Counted from the first letter of the stretch, positions 6,183 to 15,602 are shown. The stretch is 39,590 nucleotides of DNA from JBBSBY01 sp038250835 (GCA_038250835.1 JBBSBY010000024.1:1-39590); one strand, 5' to 3'. Numbers and translations are program-made. The notes: generated by a model not told the origin, from the letters alone.

Positions 6183-9122
6183 TTGGAATCAAAACAGCTC
6201 TCGGCTTCGAGTATAACTATCGGCCTACTACTTTTCGCCTCATTGGCGGCAGGTCTAAAACTTGGTTCTACTTCTTGCGTATATGCTGCAAATGCAGTAG
6301 CTGAATCTCCCGCCAAGGAGCAGGAAGTCAGCCCCTCAAAATTATACGAAGCCGTCTCAGGTTATTTTCACAGTTTCAGGCGCGGCCCCGCGCCCAAAAA
6401 AAGAGAACGCTCTGATTCAAATAAATTCAGCGGCCCTGTTGTAGCCTCAGCAAAGAATATCGATGAGCCGGCAAGGGTGAGTTCGGAGTTGGAATTAGCC
6501 CGGAAACGCATCGCCCGAGGCGACATTACTTATGCTTTAGTGGGCCTGGAGAGAGTCTTGGCCTCCAATGTTCAATTGAGCGCCGCTGATAAAGAAAAAA
6601 TTGAAGACGCAATTAAAACGGCGCGCCGAAAGTCCGAACAAGTAAACGGCAAGAGTCTAGGCGGAGAGCTGACCAATTCCATTGGAATGCGAATGGTTTT
6701 TATAAATCCTGGTGAGTTCGAGATGGGCAGCTCCAATTCTGAAATGAGACGCATCCAGAACGAGTGGGCTGTCGAAGAAGCTATGATTCAGTCCGAGAGC
6801 CCGAGCCACAGGGTTAGAATAAGTAGACCGCTGCTGATGGCCAAGTATCCGGTTACTTTAAAAGATTTTAAACAATTTGTCTCGGAGACCAACTACAAGA
6901 CAACGGCTGAAAAGCAAGGATGGGCCTGGGCATACGATCAGTCAAAGAAACATTGGAGCAAGAAATCCGGCGCCAATTGGAGAAATACGGGTCAAAAGAC
7001 CTGGGACGATCACCCGGTAAGCTTTGTTTCCCATGATGACGCTGAGGCTTTCTGCGATTGGCTATCGAAGAAGGAAGGCCGTAAGTACCATTTGCCGACC
7101 GAGGCGCAATGGGAATATACTGCTCGTGGTGGAAAAGAAGGTGAAAGATTTCCATGGGGATCTGAATATCCCGACGGGACAAAGCTGAATATAGCGGACA
7201 GGACCTCCGAGCTTCCCTGGGCTGATAAACTGCTGAACGACGCCTATAAAACCACTTCCCCGGTCGGCGCGTATCAGGCGAACGGTTATTGGTTATACGA
7301 TATGGTGGGGAATGTGTGGCAGTTCTGTTCGGATAATTACGACGCTAAAGCTTACAATTCCGCTGATTCCGTGGCGACTGATCCCACAGGACCGTCCAGG
7401 GGTAAAAAGAAGGTTGTTAGAGGCGGAAATTGGGCTTTCGGCGCGGAGATTGCCCGCAACGCCTTTCGGACGGGTTTGGATTCGGATTTTTGTTCGGACA
7501 TGACTGGCTTTCGAGTAGCCGCAGTCGCCACTATCGTTGATGAACAGCCGGAAAACGCCTCCGAAAATGTATACAACGTCGAATACATAGAGAGACTTAT
7601 GGGGAGAGTCAAGGAGCTGGTCGCGGCCGGAGGGCGGCTCGAAGCTCGCAAGTTGATTGATTCCACTTTTAAGGATCAGTCTAAACTCAAACTAGCTCCT
7701 CCTGACTTGCAGAATTTCGTTAAAACTACATTGGAATTATTAATTGATATAACCAAAGACAAAACTCTTCAAACATTTACAAATACAATGGGAATGCGGC
7801 TGGTGCGGATTCCCGCAGGTTCATTTGTGATGGGGAGTTCCGAGACGGATATTTCCTGGGCAATGGCAACTTTGGCGCAGGGTCGACCCGCGTCGCTCGA
7901 AAATGAGTATCCTTTGCACAAAGTTAGAATATCTCGCCCATTTTACATTTCCTCTACGGAAGTCACAGTTGGGCAATTTCAAGCGTTTGTTGACGAAACC
8001 GGTTACGTAACGGACGCTGAAGACGACAAGGGCGGGCAGGTGTTCAACGCAAAAGATAGCCGGTTCGAGCGGAAAGAAGGCGCCACGTGGCGGAATCCCG
8101 GATGGACTATTCAGCCCGACCATCCGGTTGCCATGATGTCCCATAATGACGCAGTGGCGTTTACTGAATGGTTGGCGGCAAAGGAGAAACTGCCTTATAA
8201 ATTGCCGACCGAGGCCCAGTGGGAGTACGCCGCAAGAGGCGGATTGGCCGCCGCTCAATTCCCGTGGGGCGATGACTTGCCGGACGGCAAGCGAGCCAAT
8301 TACGCGGACAAGAATAAAGATTTTGAATGGCGTGATCGCACAGCGGATGGGGGCTACAAGTTTGTCGCTCCGGTGGGAAGCTATGAAGCCAACGGATTTG
8401 GTCTGTACGATATGGCAGGCAATGTGCTCGAATGGGTGAGAGATTATTACGGTGAGGATTATTACAGATATAGCCCGGAAATAGACCCTGAAGGTCCGGG
8501 CCACGGCGAAAATAAAGTCATGAAAGGCGGAGAATGGACTTTTGGCGCCGTAAATCTGCGCTGCGCTTTCCGTGGATGGGCAAGGCCGGATTTGTCATTC
8601 TACAATAGCGGTTTTAGAGTCGCCGTCGAGCCGTCCTCTGTGTTGAGAGAATTCTACTTCAGTAATGATTTTTTAAGCAAGCAGTGGGTCCCCGGTTCAG
8701 ACAAACGTTTTGTCTCCACATTGGAAGCAAAACATGAAGATCGGAAAGCAAGAAAAGCCTTGCCGGAAACTCAGCCAAAAATTGTGGAAGAGCTCGTAGT
8801 CAGAGGATTGCTGGTAGTCGACTTCAGTCCCAAATCGGACGCCAAACGGTCGGGAATTGAAAGAGGAGACGTCATTATAGAGTACAATGGCGCCGGTAAT
8901 TTGACTCCTGAAAAATTCATTGCGCTCACTGCGCAAACTAAGAAAGACAAATCCAAGCCGGTGATTATATTTGTAAGAGACGGGTATGAAAAATCGTTGC
9001 GAGTCGCGCCCGGAATTCTGGGAGTGACCGTTACGGACACGATCATTAAGGCTCCCAAACAACGTGAGCATCGTGACACGCCGTCTGATGGAAAAGGCGG
9101 AAAAGACCTTAATTGGACCTAA
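6183..9122 (+). CDS. Exported protein with two FGE-sulfatase-like (SUMF1) domains and a C-terminal PDZ domain
   Basis: The frame starts at TTG 6183, 7 bases after AAGGGGAT, with a signal segment ITIGLLLFASLAAGLKLG. Domain order in 979 residues: low-complexity region to about 95, a helical stretch 100-160, a first FGE-like domain about 165-455, a helical spacer, a second about 535-815, and a PDZ-like domain about 865-955 (GIERGDVIIEYNGAGNL). Both copies keep hallmark phrases such as LPTEAQWEY, GNVWQF or GNVLEW, and RGGNW or KGGEW. Neither has the Cys pair that formylglycine-generating enzyme needs near RGGxW (the first has none there, the second only one), so sulfatase activation is unlikely. 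Such domains also act in binding or envelope regulation. The role here is unknown. Confidence 0.85.
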   Translation: MESKQLSASSITIGLLLFASLAAGLKLGSTSCVYAANAVAESPAKEQEVSPSKLYEAVSGYFHSFRRGPAPKKRERSDSNKFSGPVVASAKNIDEPARVSSELELARKRIARGDITYALVGLERVLASNVQLSAADKEKIEDAIKTARRKSEQVNGKSLGGELTNSIGMRMVFINPGEFEMGSSNSEMRRIQNEWAVEEAMIQSESPSHRVRISRPLLMAKYPVTLKDFKQFVSETNYKTTAEKQGWAWAYDQSKKHWSKKSGANWRNTGQKTWDDHPVSFVSHDDAEAFCDWLSKKEGRKYHLPTEAQWEYTARGGKEGERFPWGSEYPDGTKLNIADRTSELPWADKLLNDAYKTTSPVGAYQANGYWLYDMVGNVWQFCSDNYDAKAYNSADSVATDPTGPSRGKKKVVRGGNWAFGAEIARNAFRTGLDSDFCSDMTGFRVAAVATIVDEQPENASENVYNVEYIERLMGRVKELVAAGGRLEARKLIDSTFKDQSKLKLAPPDLQNFVKTTLELLIDITKDKTLQTFTNTMGMRLVRIPAGSFVMGSSETDISWAMATLAQGRPASLENEYPLHKVRISRPFYISSTEVTVGQFQAFVDETGYVTDAEDDKGGQVFNAKDSRFERKEGATWRNPGWTIQPDHPVAMMSHNDAVAFTEWLAAKEKLPYKLPTEAQWEYAARGGLAAAQFPWGDDLPDGKRANYADKNKDFEWRDRTADGGYKFVAPVGSYEANGFGLYDMAGNVLEWVRDYYGEDYYRYSPEIDPEGPGHGENKVMKGGEWTFGAVNLRCAFRGWARPDLSFYNSGFRVAVEPSSVLREFYFSNDFLSKQWVPGSDKRFVSTLEAKHEDRKARKALPETQPKIVEELVVRGLLVVDFSPKSDAKRSGIERGDVIIEYNGAGNLTPEKFIALTAQTKKDKSKPVIIFVRDGYEKSLRVAPGILGVTVTDTIIKAPKQREHRDTPSDGKGGKDLNWT

Positions 9123-9152
9123 TCCGCAAAGAACTTTTGAGAGGTCATTAAG

Positions 9153-9356
9153 TTGAAATATTGGTTTAACGGCTTTTTGGAAGAGATACCTGCAAATGAG
9201 TTGACTATCCAGAATCTATTGGACAACATGCAGGAGGACGACCCTGCGGTCATCGTTGAAGTAAACGGAAAGTACATTAACCGTAAAGAATTCGACGCAA
9301 TCAAAATTCAAGAGAATGATAGAATCGAATTTATACATCCCTCCTTCGGCGGGTGA
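9153..9356 (+). CDS. ThiS/MoaD-type sulfur-carrier protein
   Basis: A 67-residue beta-grasp protein starting at TTG 9153 after GAGAGG. It has the ThiS layout: short N-terminal strand, LTIQNLLDNM helix, VIVEVNGKYINRKEF (the usual VAVxxNxxxVxRxxW/F segment) and IKIQENDRIEFIHPSFGG, ending in the di-Gly tail that is adenylated and thiocarboxylated. Known ThiS donates sulfur for the thiazole of thiamin; relatives serve molybdopterin, tungstopterin or amino-acid pathways. No thiF, thiG or thiH is in the window, so the pathway is open. It lies 30 bases after the FGE-like gene and 12 bases before gmhB, suggesting cotranscription. The symbol thiS is withheld because context is unusual. Confidence 0.8.
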   Translation: MKYWFNGFLEEIPANELTIQNLLDNMQEDDPAVIVEVNGKYINRKEFDAIKIQENDRIEFIHPSFGG

Positions 9357-9368
9357 TTTGTTTGGATT

Positions 9369-9947
9369 ATGAATAATCCGTCACGGGCGCACAATCACGC
9401 CGACTCTCTATCTCCCCCAAAAGTTATCTTTTTGGACAGAGACGGCGTGATTAACATTAAGCTTCCCGAAGATAATTATATTTCAAACATTCAGCAATTC
9501 AAATTCATTCCCGGAGCAATTGAAGCTCTCAAGATTTTACGTGATTTGGAATACCTCCTGATCGTCGTCACCAATCAAAGAGGAATTGCGCGGGGATTGA
9601 TGTCCGGCGAAGATCTTACCATTGTTCATGATTATATGAGCGAGAAGCTCAGCTCAAATGGCGTAACATTGGACGGTATCTATTATTGTCCTCATGATAA
9701 ACATGACGATTGTTCTTGCAGGAAACCAAAACCCGGCATGTTGCTATCCGCAATGGAGGATTTCGACATAGATCTTTCCCGGTCATTCTTGGTTGGTGAT
9801 TCTGATTCCGATATTCGTGCCGGCAAAAGTGTTGGAACGCATACTGTTTTGATCGGCGACAAAAGTAACATCCAAGCTGATTTCGTATTTCCCAGCCTCC
9901 TGAATTTTGCCCTTTATTTAAAAAACACAAAGGTTGATTTTGAATGA
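9369..9947 (+). CDS. gmhB: D-glycero-D-manno-heptose 1,7-bisphosphate 7-phosphatase
   Basis: A HAD superfamily (subclass IIIA) phosphatase that removes the C7 phosphate from heptose 1,7-bisphosphate in making ADP-heptose for the LPS inner core. The nucleophile motif FLDRDGV has Asp at residues 23 and 25. VVTNQRGIARG is motif II, CRKPKPGM motif III, and FLVGDSDSDIRAG motif IV. The GmhB-specific zinc loop is present as CPHDKHDDCSC. Length 192 matches the family. It overlaps the following YkgJ gene by ATGA. A HisB-N-type histidinol phosphatase is the nearest alternative, but the zinc loop with context favours GmhB. Confidence 0.9.
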   Translation: MNNPSRAHNHADSLSPPKVIFLDRDGVINIKLPEDNYISNIQQFKFIPGAIEALKILRDLEYLLIVVTNQRGIARGLMSGEDLTIVHDYMSEKLSSNGVTLDGIYYCPHDKHDDCSCRKPKPGMLLSAMEDFDIDLSRSFLVGDSDSDIRAGKSVGTHTVLIGDKSNIQADFVFPSLLNFALYLKNTKVDFE

Positions 9948-10711
9948 TTCCCCAAAAACCAAGCGAGTTAGATGCCCCAAAGAGGCTCTCTATTAACGAT
10001 GATTTTACTTTTGCATGTGGGCCGCATGTCCCATGTTTCACTGAGTGCTGCGGCAAACTTGAACTACTCTTGACGCCATACGATGTGCTTAGGTTATCTC
10101 AAGAATTGTCAGTGAGCTCGGAGGCTTTTATAGACACGTGGACGGAAATGAGGTGGAAGACTCCCCATGGATTTCCGGAATTTCTTATGAAAATGGACCG
10201 TGAAACAAAACGCTGCCCATTTGTGACACCTGAAGGGTGTTCGGTATATAAAAACCGCCCCGGAGCCTGCCGCATTTATCCGCTTGGCAGGGCCGCAACA
10301 ATCAACCCCTTTGACGGATCAAAGCACGAATTTTACTTCACCGTTCTGGAAGATCACTGCAAAGGATTCGAACAAAAGAAAACCTGGAAAATTCGTGACT
10401 GGGTGGCCGACCAGGGAATGGAAGATTACAACAATATTAATGATTTGCTGATGGAATTGTATGTGAAGCGCTCCAGAGGAAAATCCGTTCAGTTCAATCA
10501 ACAGCACATACAGATGTTTCTCATGGCCTGCTACAATCTCGAGAAATTCAGAAAATTTGTTTTTGAAAGTGGTTTTCTCAAGAAATTCGCCGTGGAGCCG
10601 GAACGGTTACGCAAAATCAAGTCTGATGATTTGGCTTTGCTGGAATTCGCCTTTGATTGGATTAGGTTTGCGCTGTTCCGAGAACCTACCATACAGATTA
10701 TTGATAAATGA
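9944..10711 (+). CDS. YkgJ-family cysteine-cluster protein
   Basis: A 255-residue cytoplasmic protein of the UPF0153/CxxCxxCC family, thought to chelate zinc or iron. The N-terminal cluster is CGPHVPCFTECC at about residues 25-36, followed by LLTPYDVLRL. The second part of the signature, CPFVTPEGCSVYKNRPGACRI then YPLGR, spans about residues 90-112. The C-terminal half is helical and unassigned. Its start overlaps gmhB by four bases (ATGA), so translation is probably coupled. The molecular role of the family is not established; the Cys spacing makes the family call safe. Confidence 0.85.
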   Translation: MIPQKPSELDAPKRLSINDDFTFACGPHVPCFTECCGKLELLLTPYDVLRLSQELSVSSEAFIDTWTEMRWKTPHGFPEFLMKMDRETKRCPFVTPEGCSVYKNRPGACRIYPLGRAATINPFDGSKHEFYFTVLEDHCKGFEQKKTWKIRDWVADQGMEDYNNINDLLMELYVKRSRGKSVQFNQQHIQMFLMACYNLEKFRKFVFESGFLKKFAVEPERLRKIKSDDLALLEFAFDWIRFALFREPTIQIIDK

Positions 10712-10949
10712 GCGGTTCGGTTATGCGCACACGGCTTCTGAATAAGCGGTACTTATATTGAATGCCTTCCATGTATGTTAGTTACTTTAGCGTGGCGCCG
10801 TTCATGTTCGCAATTATCCCGAGTAATGACGAGTAGGGTAAAGAATCCATCTACTCGATCACGGTAATTGGTAGTTCGTAGTATGCAACTTGCGCTGCAA
10901 GCGTCATAATTCGGATAGATCTTCCGAAAATTACTCAGGGGGCGGCAAT

Positions 10950-11732
10950 ATGTTCAAATTATTAGTTTTGGCGTTCAGTTTACTTCCTGCGCTGGCGTTG
11001 GCTCAAATGACGACTAAAGATGTGGAATACAAGGACGGCGACACGATCCTCGAAGGATTCGTCGCTTACAACACACCGGCCGCCGGGACAAAAATCCCGG
11101 GTGTGTTGGTGTTTCCGGATTGGATGGGAGTCAGTGACCATTATAAAGAGATCGCAGAGAAGCTTGCAAACATGGGCTACGTAGCCTTCGTGGCTGATGT
11201 GTATGGAAGAGGCGTGCGCCCGAAAAACGCTGATGAAGCGGCAAAGGAAGCAGGAAAATACAAAGGTGATCGGAAGTTGTTCAAAGAACGCGTTACCGCG
11301 GCGCTTAAACAATTGAAAACGCATGTTTTTGTTGATCCCAAAAAAATAGCCGCTATTGGGTACTGCTTCGGTGGAACCGGAGTCATTGAATTGGCAAGGA
11401 GCGGCGCGGATATTGCCGGCGTGGTTAGTGTCCACGGCGGATTGGATTCTCCTAACCCGGAAGAAGGCAAAGCCATAAAGGCCAAAATTTTGGCCATTCA
11501 CGGCGCCGATGATCCCTTTGTGCCTCAAAAAGACGTAAACGCCTTTATCGAAGAAATAAAGACCGGCAAGGTTGATTGGCAGTTGTTGATCTTAGGCAAT
11601 AACGTGCACGGGTTCACAAATCCTGCGGCAGGCTCCGACAAATCCAAGGGTGTCGCTTACGACGTCAAGGCGGACAAGCGTTCCTGGAACGCCATGAAAG
11701 ACTTCTTAGACGAGATATTCAAATCACAATAA
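10950..11732 (+). CDS. Exported dienelactone hydrolase-family enzyme
   Basis: The start ATG 10950 follows AGGGGGCGG and opens a clear Sec signal peptide, MFKLLVLAFSLLPALALAQ; a longer frame from 10890 lacks a ribosome site. The mature part is an alpha/beta hydrolase of the dienelactone hydrolase family: PGVLVFPDWMGV holds the usual early motif, GYCFGGTG carries the Cys nucleophile (about residue 139), AIHGADDPFVP the Asp, and NNVHGFTNPAAG the His. The family hydrolyses dienelactone in chloroaromatic degradation, but exported members usually have unknown substrates. About 260 residues, the normal size. It is not closely linked to neighbours (238 bases from the previous gene). Confidence 0.88.
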   Translation: MFKLLVLAFSLLPALALAQMTTKDVEYKDGDTILEGFVAYNTPAAGTKIPGVLVFPDWMGVSDHYKEIAEKLANMGYVAFVADVYGRGVRPKNADEAAKEAGKYKGDRKLFKERVTAALKQLKTHVFVDPKKIAAIGYCFGGTGVIELARSGADIAGVVSVHGGLDSPNPEEGKAIKAKILAIHGADDPFVPQKDVNAFIEEIKTGKVDWQLLILGNNVHGFTNPAAGSDKSKGVAYDVKADKRSWNAMKDFLDEIFKSQ

Positions 11733-12039
11733 TCCCTTGGATTCGGGTGGAACTCCCAGGAGCGCTTTTCAAACTATTCGTCAACATAGAATCTTTTGCG
11801 CGTCGTCCCAAAGCCTTCCCCGGACTTGCTCCGGGGAAAGTAGGGATTCAGATCTTCCTGGATGGCGGCGTACGCTCATGGGCGCTAACTTTAGCTGAAT
11901 TTTACAATTAACTTAACACCGAGGAATTTAGGTCCCCCTGTCAGGGGCATTTGGTGGGTTAATATTTTGAATGGTCGACTGAGCCAACCAATTTATGACG
12001 AGTAAACGGCTACTTTCTTTTCAGAAACATTTCGCGACA
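11733..12039. other. Intergenic region between convergent genes
   Basis: About 300 bases between the hydrolase gene and the 3' end of icmF. Its main content is the degenerate repeat at 11801-11875. A short G/C-rich symmetry near 11930-11945 (CCCCTG/CAGGGG) has almost no loop and no T tract, so no terminator is called. Confidence 0.4.
11801..11875. repeat. Degenerate copy B of the intergenic repeat
   Basis: CGTCGTCCCA at 11801-11810, CAGATCTTCCTGGAT further on and GGCGTACGCTCATGG match the order of elements in the repeat at 877-966, but the middle differs: it carries a hairpin CCCCGGA (11818-11824), CTTGC, TCCGGGG (11830-11836), and the terminal palindrome has decayed. It may also serve as a transcription barrier between the two convergent genes. 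Confidence 0.5.
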
Positions 12040-15000
12040 TCACATATTCCGCCTGTATTGCCCGCCTGCCTTAAACAAAGTTTCGGTTATTTCGCCAAGC
12101 GAACAGTATTTCACTGTTTCCATCAATTCTTCAAAAATATTGCCCCCGGATTGAGCTATACGGAAAAGACTCTCTGCGGCTCTCTGTGACATGTCTCTGT
12201 TGCGCTCTTTAAATTCTCGAAGTCTTCTCAACTGCGATTCCTTCTCCTTTTCGGTGGCCCTGACCAATTCCACGGCAAGAGATGAAGAATAGTCGGTGTT
12301 CGGATTAATAAAAGTGTTTACGCCGATTATCGGGTATTCACCGGACGCTTTCAGCGATTCATAGTAAATTGACTCATCCTGAATCTTAGTGCGCTGATAT
12401 CCGGTTTCCATTGCTCCCAAGGCGCCCGCTCGTTGAGATAATCTATCAAACTCCTGCAGAACGGCCTCTTCGACAAGATCGGTTAATTCCTCTATGACAA
12501 AACTTCCCTGGTTAAGATTATCCACTTTGCTGATGCCCCATTCGCGGTTGATAATCATCTGAATGGCCAGGGCTCTTCGGACGGATTCCTCCGAGGGGGT
12601 TGTGATTGCTTCGTCATAGGAATTGGTATGCAGTGAATTACAATTATCGTAAATTGCGATAAGCGCCTGTAGTGTGGTCCTAATATCATTGAATTGAATA
12701 TCCTGGGCATGCAGCGATCTACCGCTGGTTTGTATGTGATATTTAAGCTTTTGAGACCGTTCGCCGCCGCCGAATTTATCACGCATGGCAACCGCCCAGA
12801 TCCGTCGCGCCACTCTGCCGATAACACTGTACTCGGGTTCAAGGCCATTTGAGAAAAAGAAGGAAAGGTTTGGGGCAAATTCATCGATGCGCATGCCCCT
12901 GGACAAATAGTATTCAACGTATGTGAATCCATTAGCCAATGTAAATGCAAGCTGAGTTATTGGATTTGCCCCGGCTTCCGCTATGTGATAGCCGGAAATG
13001 GAGACCGAATAGAAATTCTTAACCTGATTCCGAATAAAATATTCCTGAATATCTCCCATCATTTTTAAAGCAAAATCCGTTGAAAAGATGCACGTATTCT
13101 GGCCTTGATCTTCTTTTAAAATGTCGGCCTGTACTGTTCCCCTCACAGTTTGCAGAACATGGGCTTTGATTGCCGAGACTTGATCGGGCAATGGGTCATA
13201 GCCGTTTTCTTCTTTAAAACGTTCTATTTGCTGATAAATTGCCGTATCGAAGAACATCGCCAGCATCATCGGCGCCGGGCCGTTGATGGTCATGGAAACG
13301 CTTGTGTTCGGCGAAGCGAGATCAAAGCCCGAATACAGCGCCTTCACATCATCCAGAGTGCACACTGAAACTCCCGAAGTGCCGACCTTGCCGTATATGT
13401 CCGGGCGTTCCTCAGGGTCTTTGCCGTACAAAGTGACTGAATCGAACGCGGTTGACAATCTCTTTGCTTCGCTGTTTTCCGACAAGTACTTAAATCGTTT
13501 GTTGGTGCGGAAAGGATCGCCTTCGCCCGCAAACATGCGGGTTGGATCTTCATCCTGGCGTTTGAAAGGAAAGACTCCCGCTGTGAACGGGAACATTCCG
13601 GGGAGATTTTCCTTTAATCTCCAACGGAGAATTTCGCCCCTATCTTCAAATTTGGGCAACACAATTTTAGGTATTCTTAAGCCGCTTAGAGATATTGTTG
13701 ACAGATTCGTCCTGAGGTCTTTGCCTCGAATCGAAAACACGTACTCATCGCCGGAATATTGCTCCTTGATGTCCTCCCACTCACCGACCAATCGGAGCGC
13801 TCGGGGATCGAGTTTATGCTCAATGCTTTCTTGAAGCGCCTTGATGTTTCGAATAGACTCCGAGTTATCATCGCTTCCGTTTTCCCGGAGAGCGTTTGCC
13901 GTCGCGTCCATTTGCCATAGTTTACGAATGAGGCGCTCTTGTTCCTTTCCCCATTCATGATAACGTCTTACTACGTTTGCAATTTCGGAAAGGTATCTTG
14001 ATCGTTCAGGCGGTATTATGATGGTTTTGGAAGAAGGTTTTTTGTCGCGACGAGCCCTATAAGAGCTTTGCCAATTGGTTCCGATTTTCTCGTTTATTTT
14101 TTCAAGGATACCTACATATAGACTGGTGACGCCGTCGTCATTAAAACGGGAGGCAATGGTTCCGTAAACCGGAAAATCTTCCACTCGTTTGTCAAATTGC
14201 ATCTTATTGCGTTGCATTTGCTTTCGCACATCATGAATGGCGTCTTCGGAACCTTTTCTGTCAAACTTATTGACTGCAACAAGATCCGCAAAATCCAGCA
14301 TATCAATCTTTTCCAACTGACTCTGAGCGCCAAATTCCGAGGTCATGACGTACAGCGAAACATTAACCAGCGGCACAATGGCGGCGTCTCCCTGGCCGAT
14401 TCCCGCGGTTTCCACAATTATGAAATCAAAGCCGGCGGCTTTTAAAACCTCGATGGCTTCCGCCATATGCATCGGCACTTCCATACCGTGGCTTCTGGTC
14501 GCAAGGGAGCGATAATACACACGAATATTGTAAATTGAATTCATCCGAATCCGATCGCCAAGCAAAGCCCCGCCCGTTTTTCTTCTGGTTGGATCTACTG
14601 AAATAATGCCAATAGTTTTTTCCGGCTGGTCGTTCAAGAATCTGAGAACCAATTCATCAGTGAGTGAAGACTTACCCGCGCCGCCAGTGCCGGTTATGCC
14701 CAAAACCGGTATTGTCCTATCTCCGGCTCTAACTTGCAAAAGCTCCAATATTTTCGGCAAATCCCCGTTGCCGGATTCTTTTGCCAATTCTACGGAAGTA
14801 ATCGTGTTTGCGATTAATTTCCAATTACCCGTATTAAGATCATTTAGGTCGCCGTTTAAATCACCGGACGCCGTGGAGAAATCGGAGCGCTCTACAAAAT
14901 CATTAATGATTCCCTGTAAACCAAGTTTCATCCCGTCTTCAGGACTGTAAATCTTGGTCACACCATAATCTTCAAGCTCTTTGATTTCCTGGGAAACTAT

Positions 15001-15315
15001 GACGCCTCCGCCGCCGCCAAAGACTTTGATGTGGTCGGCGTCGTATTCTCGCAACAGATCAACTATGTATTTGAAAAATTCGACATGCCCCCCTTGATAG
15101 CAACTGGCGCCGATTGCCTGGGCGTCTTCTTGGATTGCGGAAGTAACAATTTCATTGACGGACCTATTGTGTCCCAGGTGAATGACCTCTGCGCCGGTGG
15201 CCTGTAAAATTCGCCTCATGATGTTGATCGCGGCGTCATGACCATCAAACAGAGATGCCGCCGTGACGATCCTGACTCTATTCTTCGGCTTATAAACAGA
15301 TGGCGTCTGAAGCAC
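12040..15315 (-). CDS. icmF: Fused isobutyryl-CoA mutase (B12 domain, G-protein chaperone, mutase)
   Basis: A 1091-residue adenosylcobalamin enzyme interconverting isobutyryl-CoA and n-butyryl-CoA, with its own GTPase chaperone. Order: B12-binding domain (about 12-145, with the IcmF-type FDGHDAAINIMRR holding the cobalt-ligand His26 and GGGGGVI), MeaB-like GTPase (about 200-415; Walker A GTGGAGKS, VETAGIGQGD, NKFD), linker, mutase barrel (about 545-1080). In the mutase part Phe582 (GVFPFKR) and Gln739 (EDQGQNTC) stand where methylmalonyl-CoA mutase has Tyr and Arg, the known signature for butyryl substrates; His777 in SISGYHIAEAG is the catalytic-site His. Start is GTG 15315 after GGGGG. It is monocistronic. 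The close relative pivalyl-CoA mutase is a less likely alternative. Confidence 0.93.
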   Translation of the reverse strand: MLQTPSVYKPKNRVRIVTAASLFDGHDAAINIMRRILQATGAEVIHLGHNRSVNEIVTSAIQEDAQAIGASCYQGGHVEFFKYIVDLLREYDADHIKVFGGGGGVIVSQEIKELEDYGVTKIYSPEDGMKLGLQGIINDFVERSDFSTASGDLNGDLNDLNTGNWKLIANTITSVELAKESGNGDLPKILELLQVRAGDRTIPVLGITGTGGAGKSSLTDELVLRFLNDQPEKTIGIISVDPTRRKTGGALLGDRIRMNSIYNIRVYYRSLATRSHGMEVPMHMAEAIEVLKAAGFDFIIVETAGIGQGDAAIVPLVNVSLYVMTSEFGAQSQLEKIDMLDFADLVAVNKFDRKGSEDAIHDVRKQMQRNKMQFDKRVEDFPVYGTIASRFNDDGVTSLYVGILEKINEKIGTNWQSSYRARRDKKPSSKTIIIPPERSRYLSEIANVVRRYHEWGKEQERLIRKLWQMDATANALRENGSDDNSESIRNIKALQESIEHKLDPRALRLVGEWEDIKEQYSGDEYVFSIRGKDLRTNLSTISLSGLRIPKIVLPKFEDRGEILRWRLKENLPGMFPFTAGVFPFKRQDEDPTRMFAGEGDPFRTNKRFKYLSENSEAKRLSTAFDSVTLYGKDPEERPDIYGKVGTSGVSVCTLDDVKALYSGFDLASPNTSVSMTINGPAPMMLAMFFDTAIYQQIERFKEENGYDPLPDQVSAIKAHVLQTVRGTVQADILKEDQGQNTCIFSTDFALKMMGDIQEYFIRNQVKNFYSVSISGYHIAEAGANPITQLAFTLANGFTYVEYYLSRGMRIDEFAPNLSFFFSNGLEPEYSVIGRVARRIWAVAMRDKFGGGERSQKLKYHIQTSGRSLHAQDIQFNDIRTTLQALIAIYDNCNSLHTNSYDEAITTPSEESVRRALAIQMIINREWGISKVDNLNQGSFVIEELTDLVEEAVLQEFDRLSQRAGALGAMETGYQRTKIQDESIYYESLKASGEYPIIGVNTFINPNTDYSSSLAVELVRATEKEKESQLRRLREFKERNRDMSQRAAESLFRIAQSGGNIFEELMETVKYCSLGEITETLFKAGGQYRRNM

Positions 15316-15602
15316 AATTACCCCCGTAAGCTAAATACTTTGAAAAGTCGGATCAAGGCGGCTTACGCCGATGTGACTTCCTGAAATTTGTTAACTGTTC
15401 ATTATGGAAAACGGCGCTAATCACAGAGGCGCCGGTATTGAGTAATAAGAGTCAAAATTCAAATAGCGCAGATTATATTTCAAGCAAGACTTACAGCATG
15501 CGGCGCCGTTATTATAACATGACCAACAGTTAAAAAGTAACGAGGAATGTGGAAAAATGAGTAAAATTGAGGCTGCCGCGACTATAGGCGATCAAATCTC
15601 GG

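Noticed and set aside
7821..8504. 227-codon minus-strand frame
   Set aside because: It lies wholly inside the second FGE-like domain of the plus-strand gene, whose frame shows clear family motifs; the antisense frame shows none.
6183..9122. Sulfatase-activating formylglycine-generating enzyme
   Set aside because: The Cys pair expected near the RGGxW motif is missing in both domains and no sulfatase gene is in the window.
9120..9160. TPP riboswitch before the ThiS-like gene
   Set aside because: Only 30 bases separate the genes and no THI-box-like sequence is seen there or in the operon leader.
13283..13834. 183-codon plus-strand frame
   Set aside because: Antisense to the mutase domain of icmF, no recognisable motif, no ribosome site.
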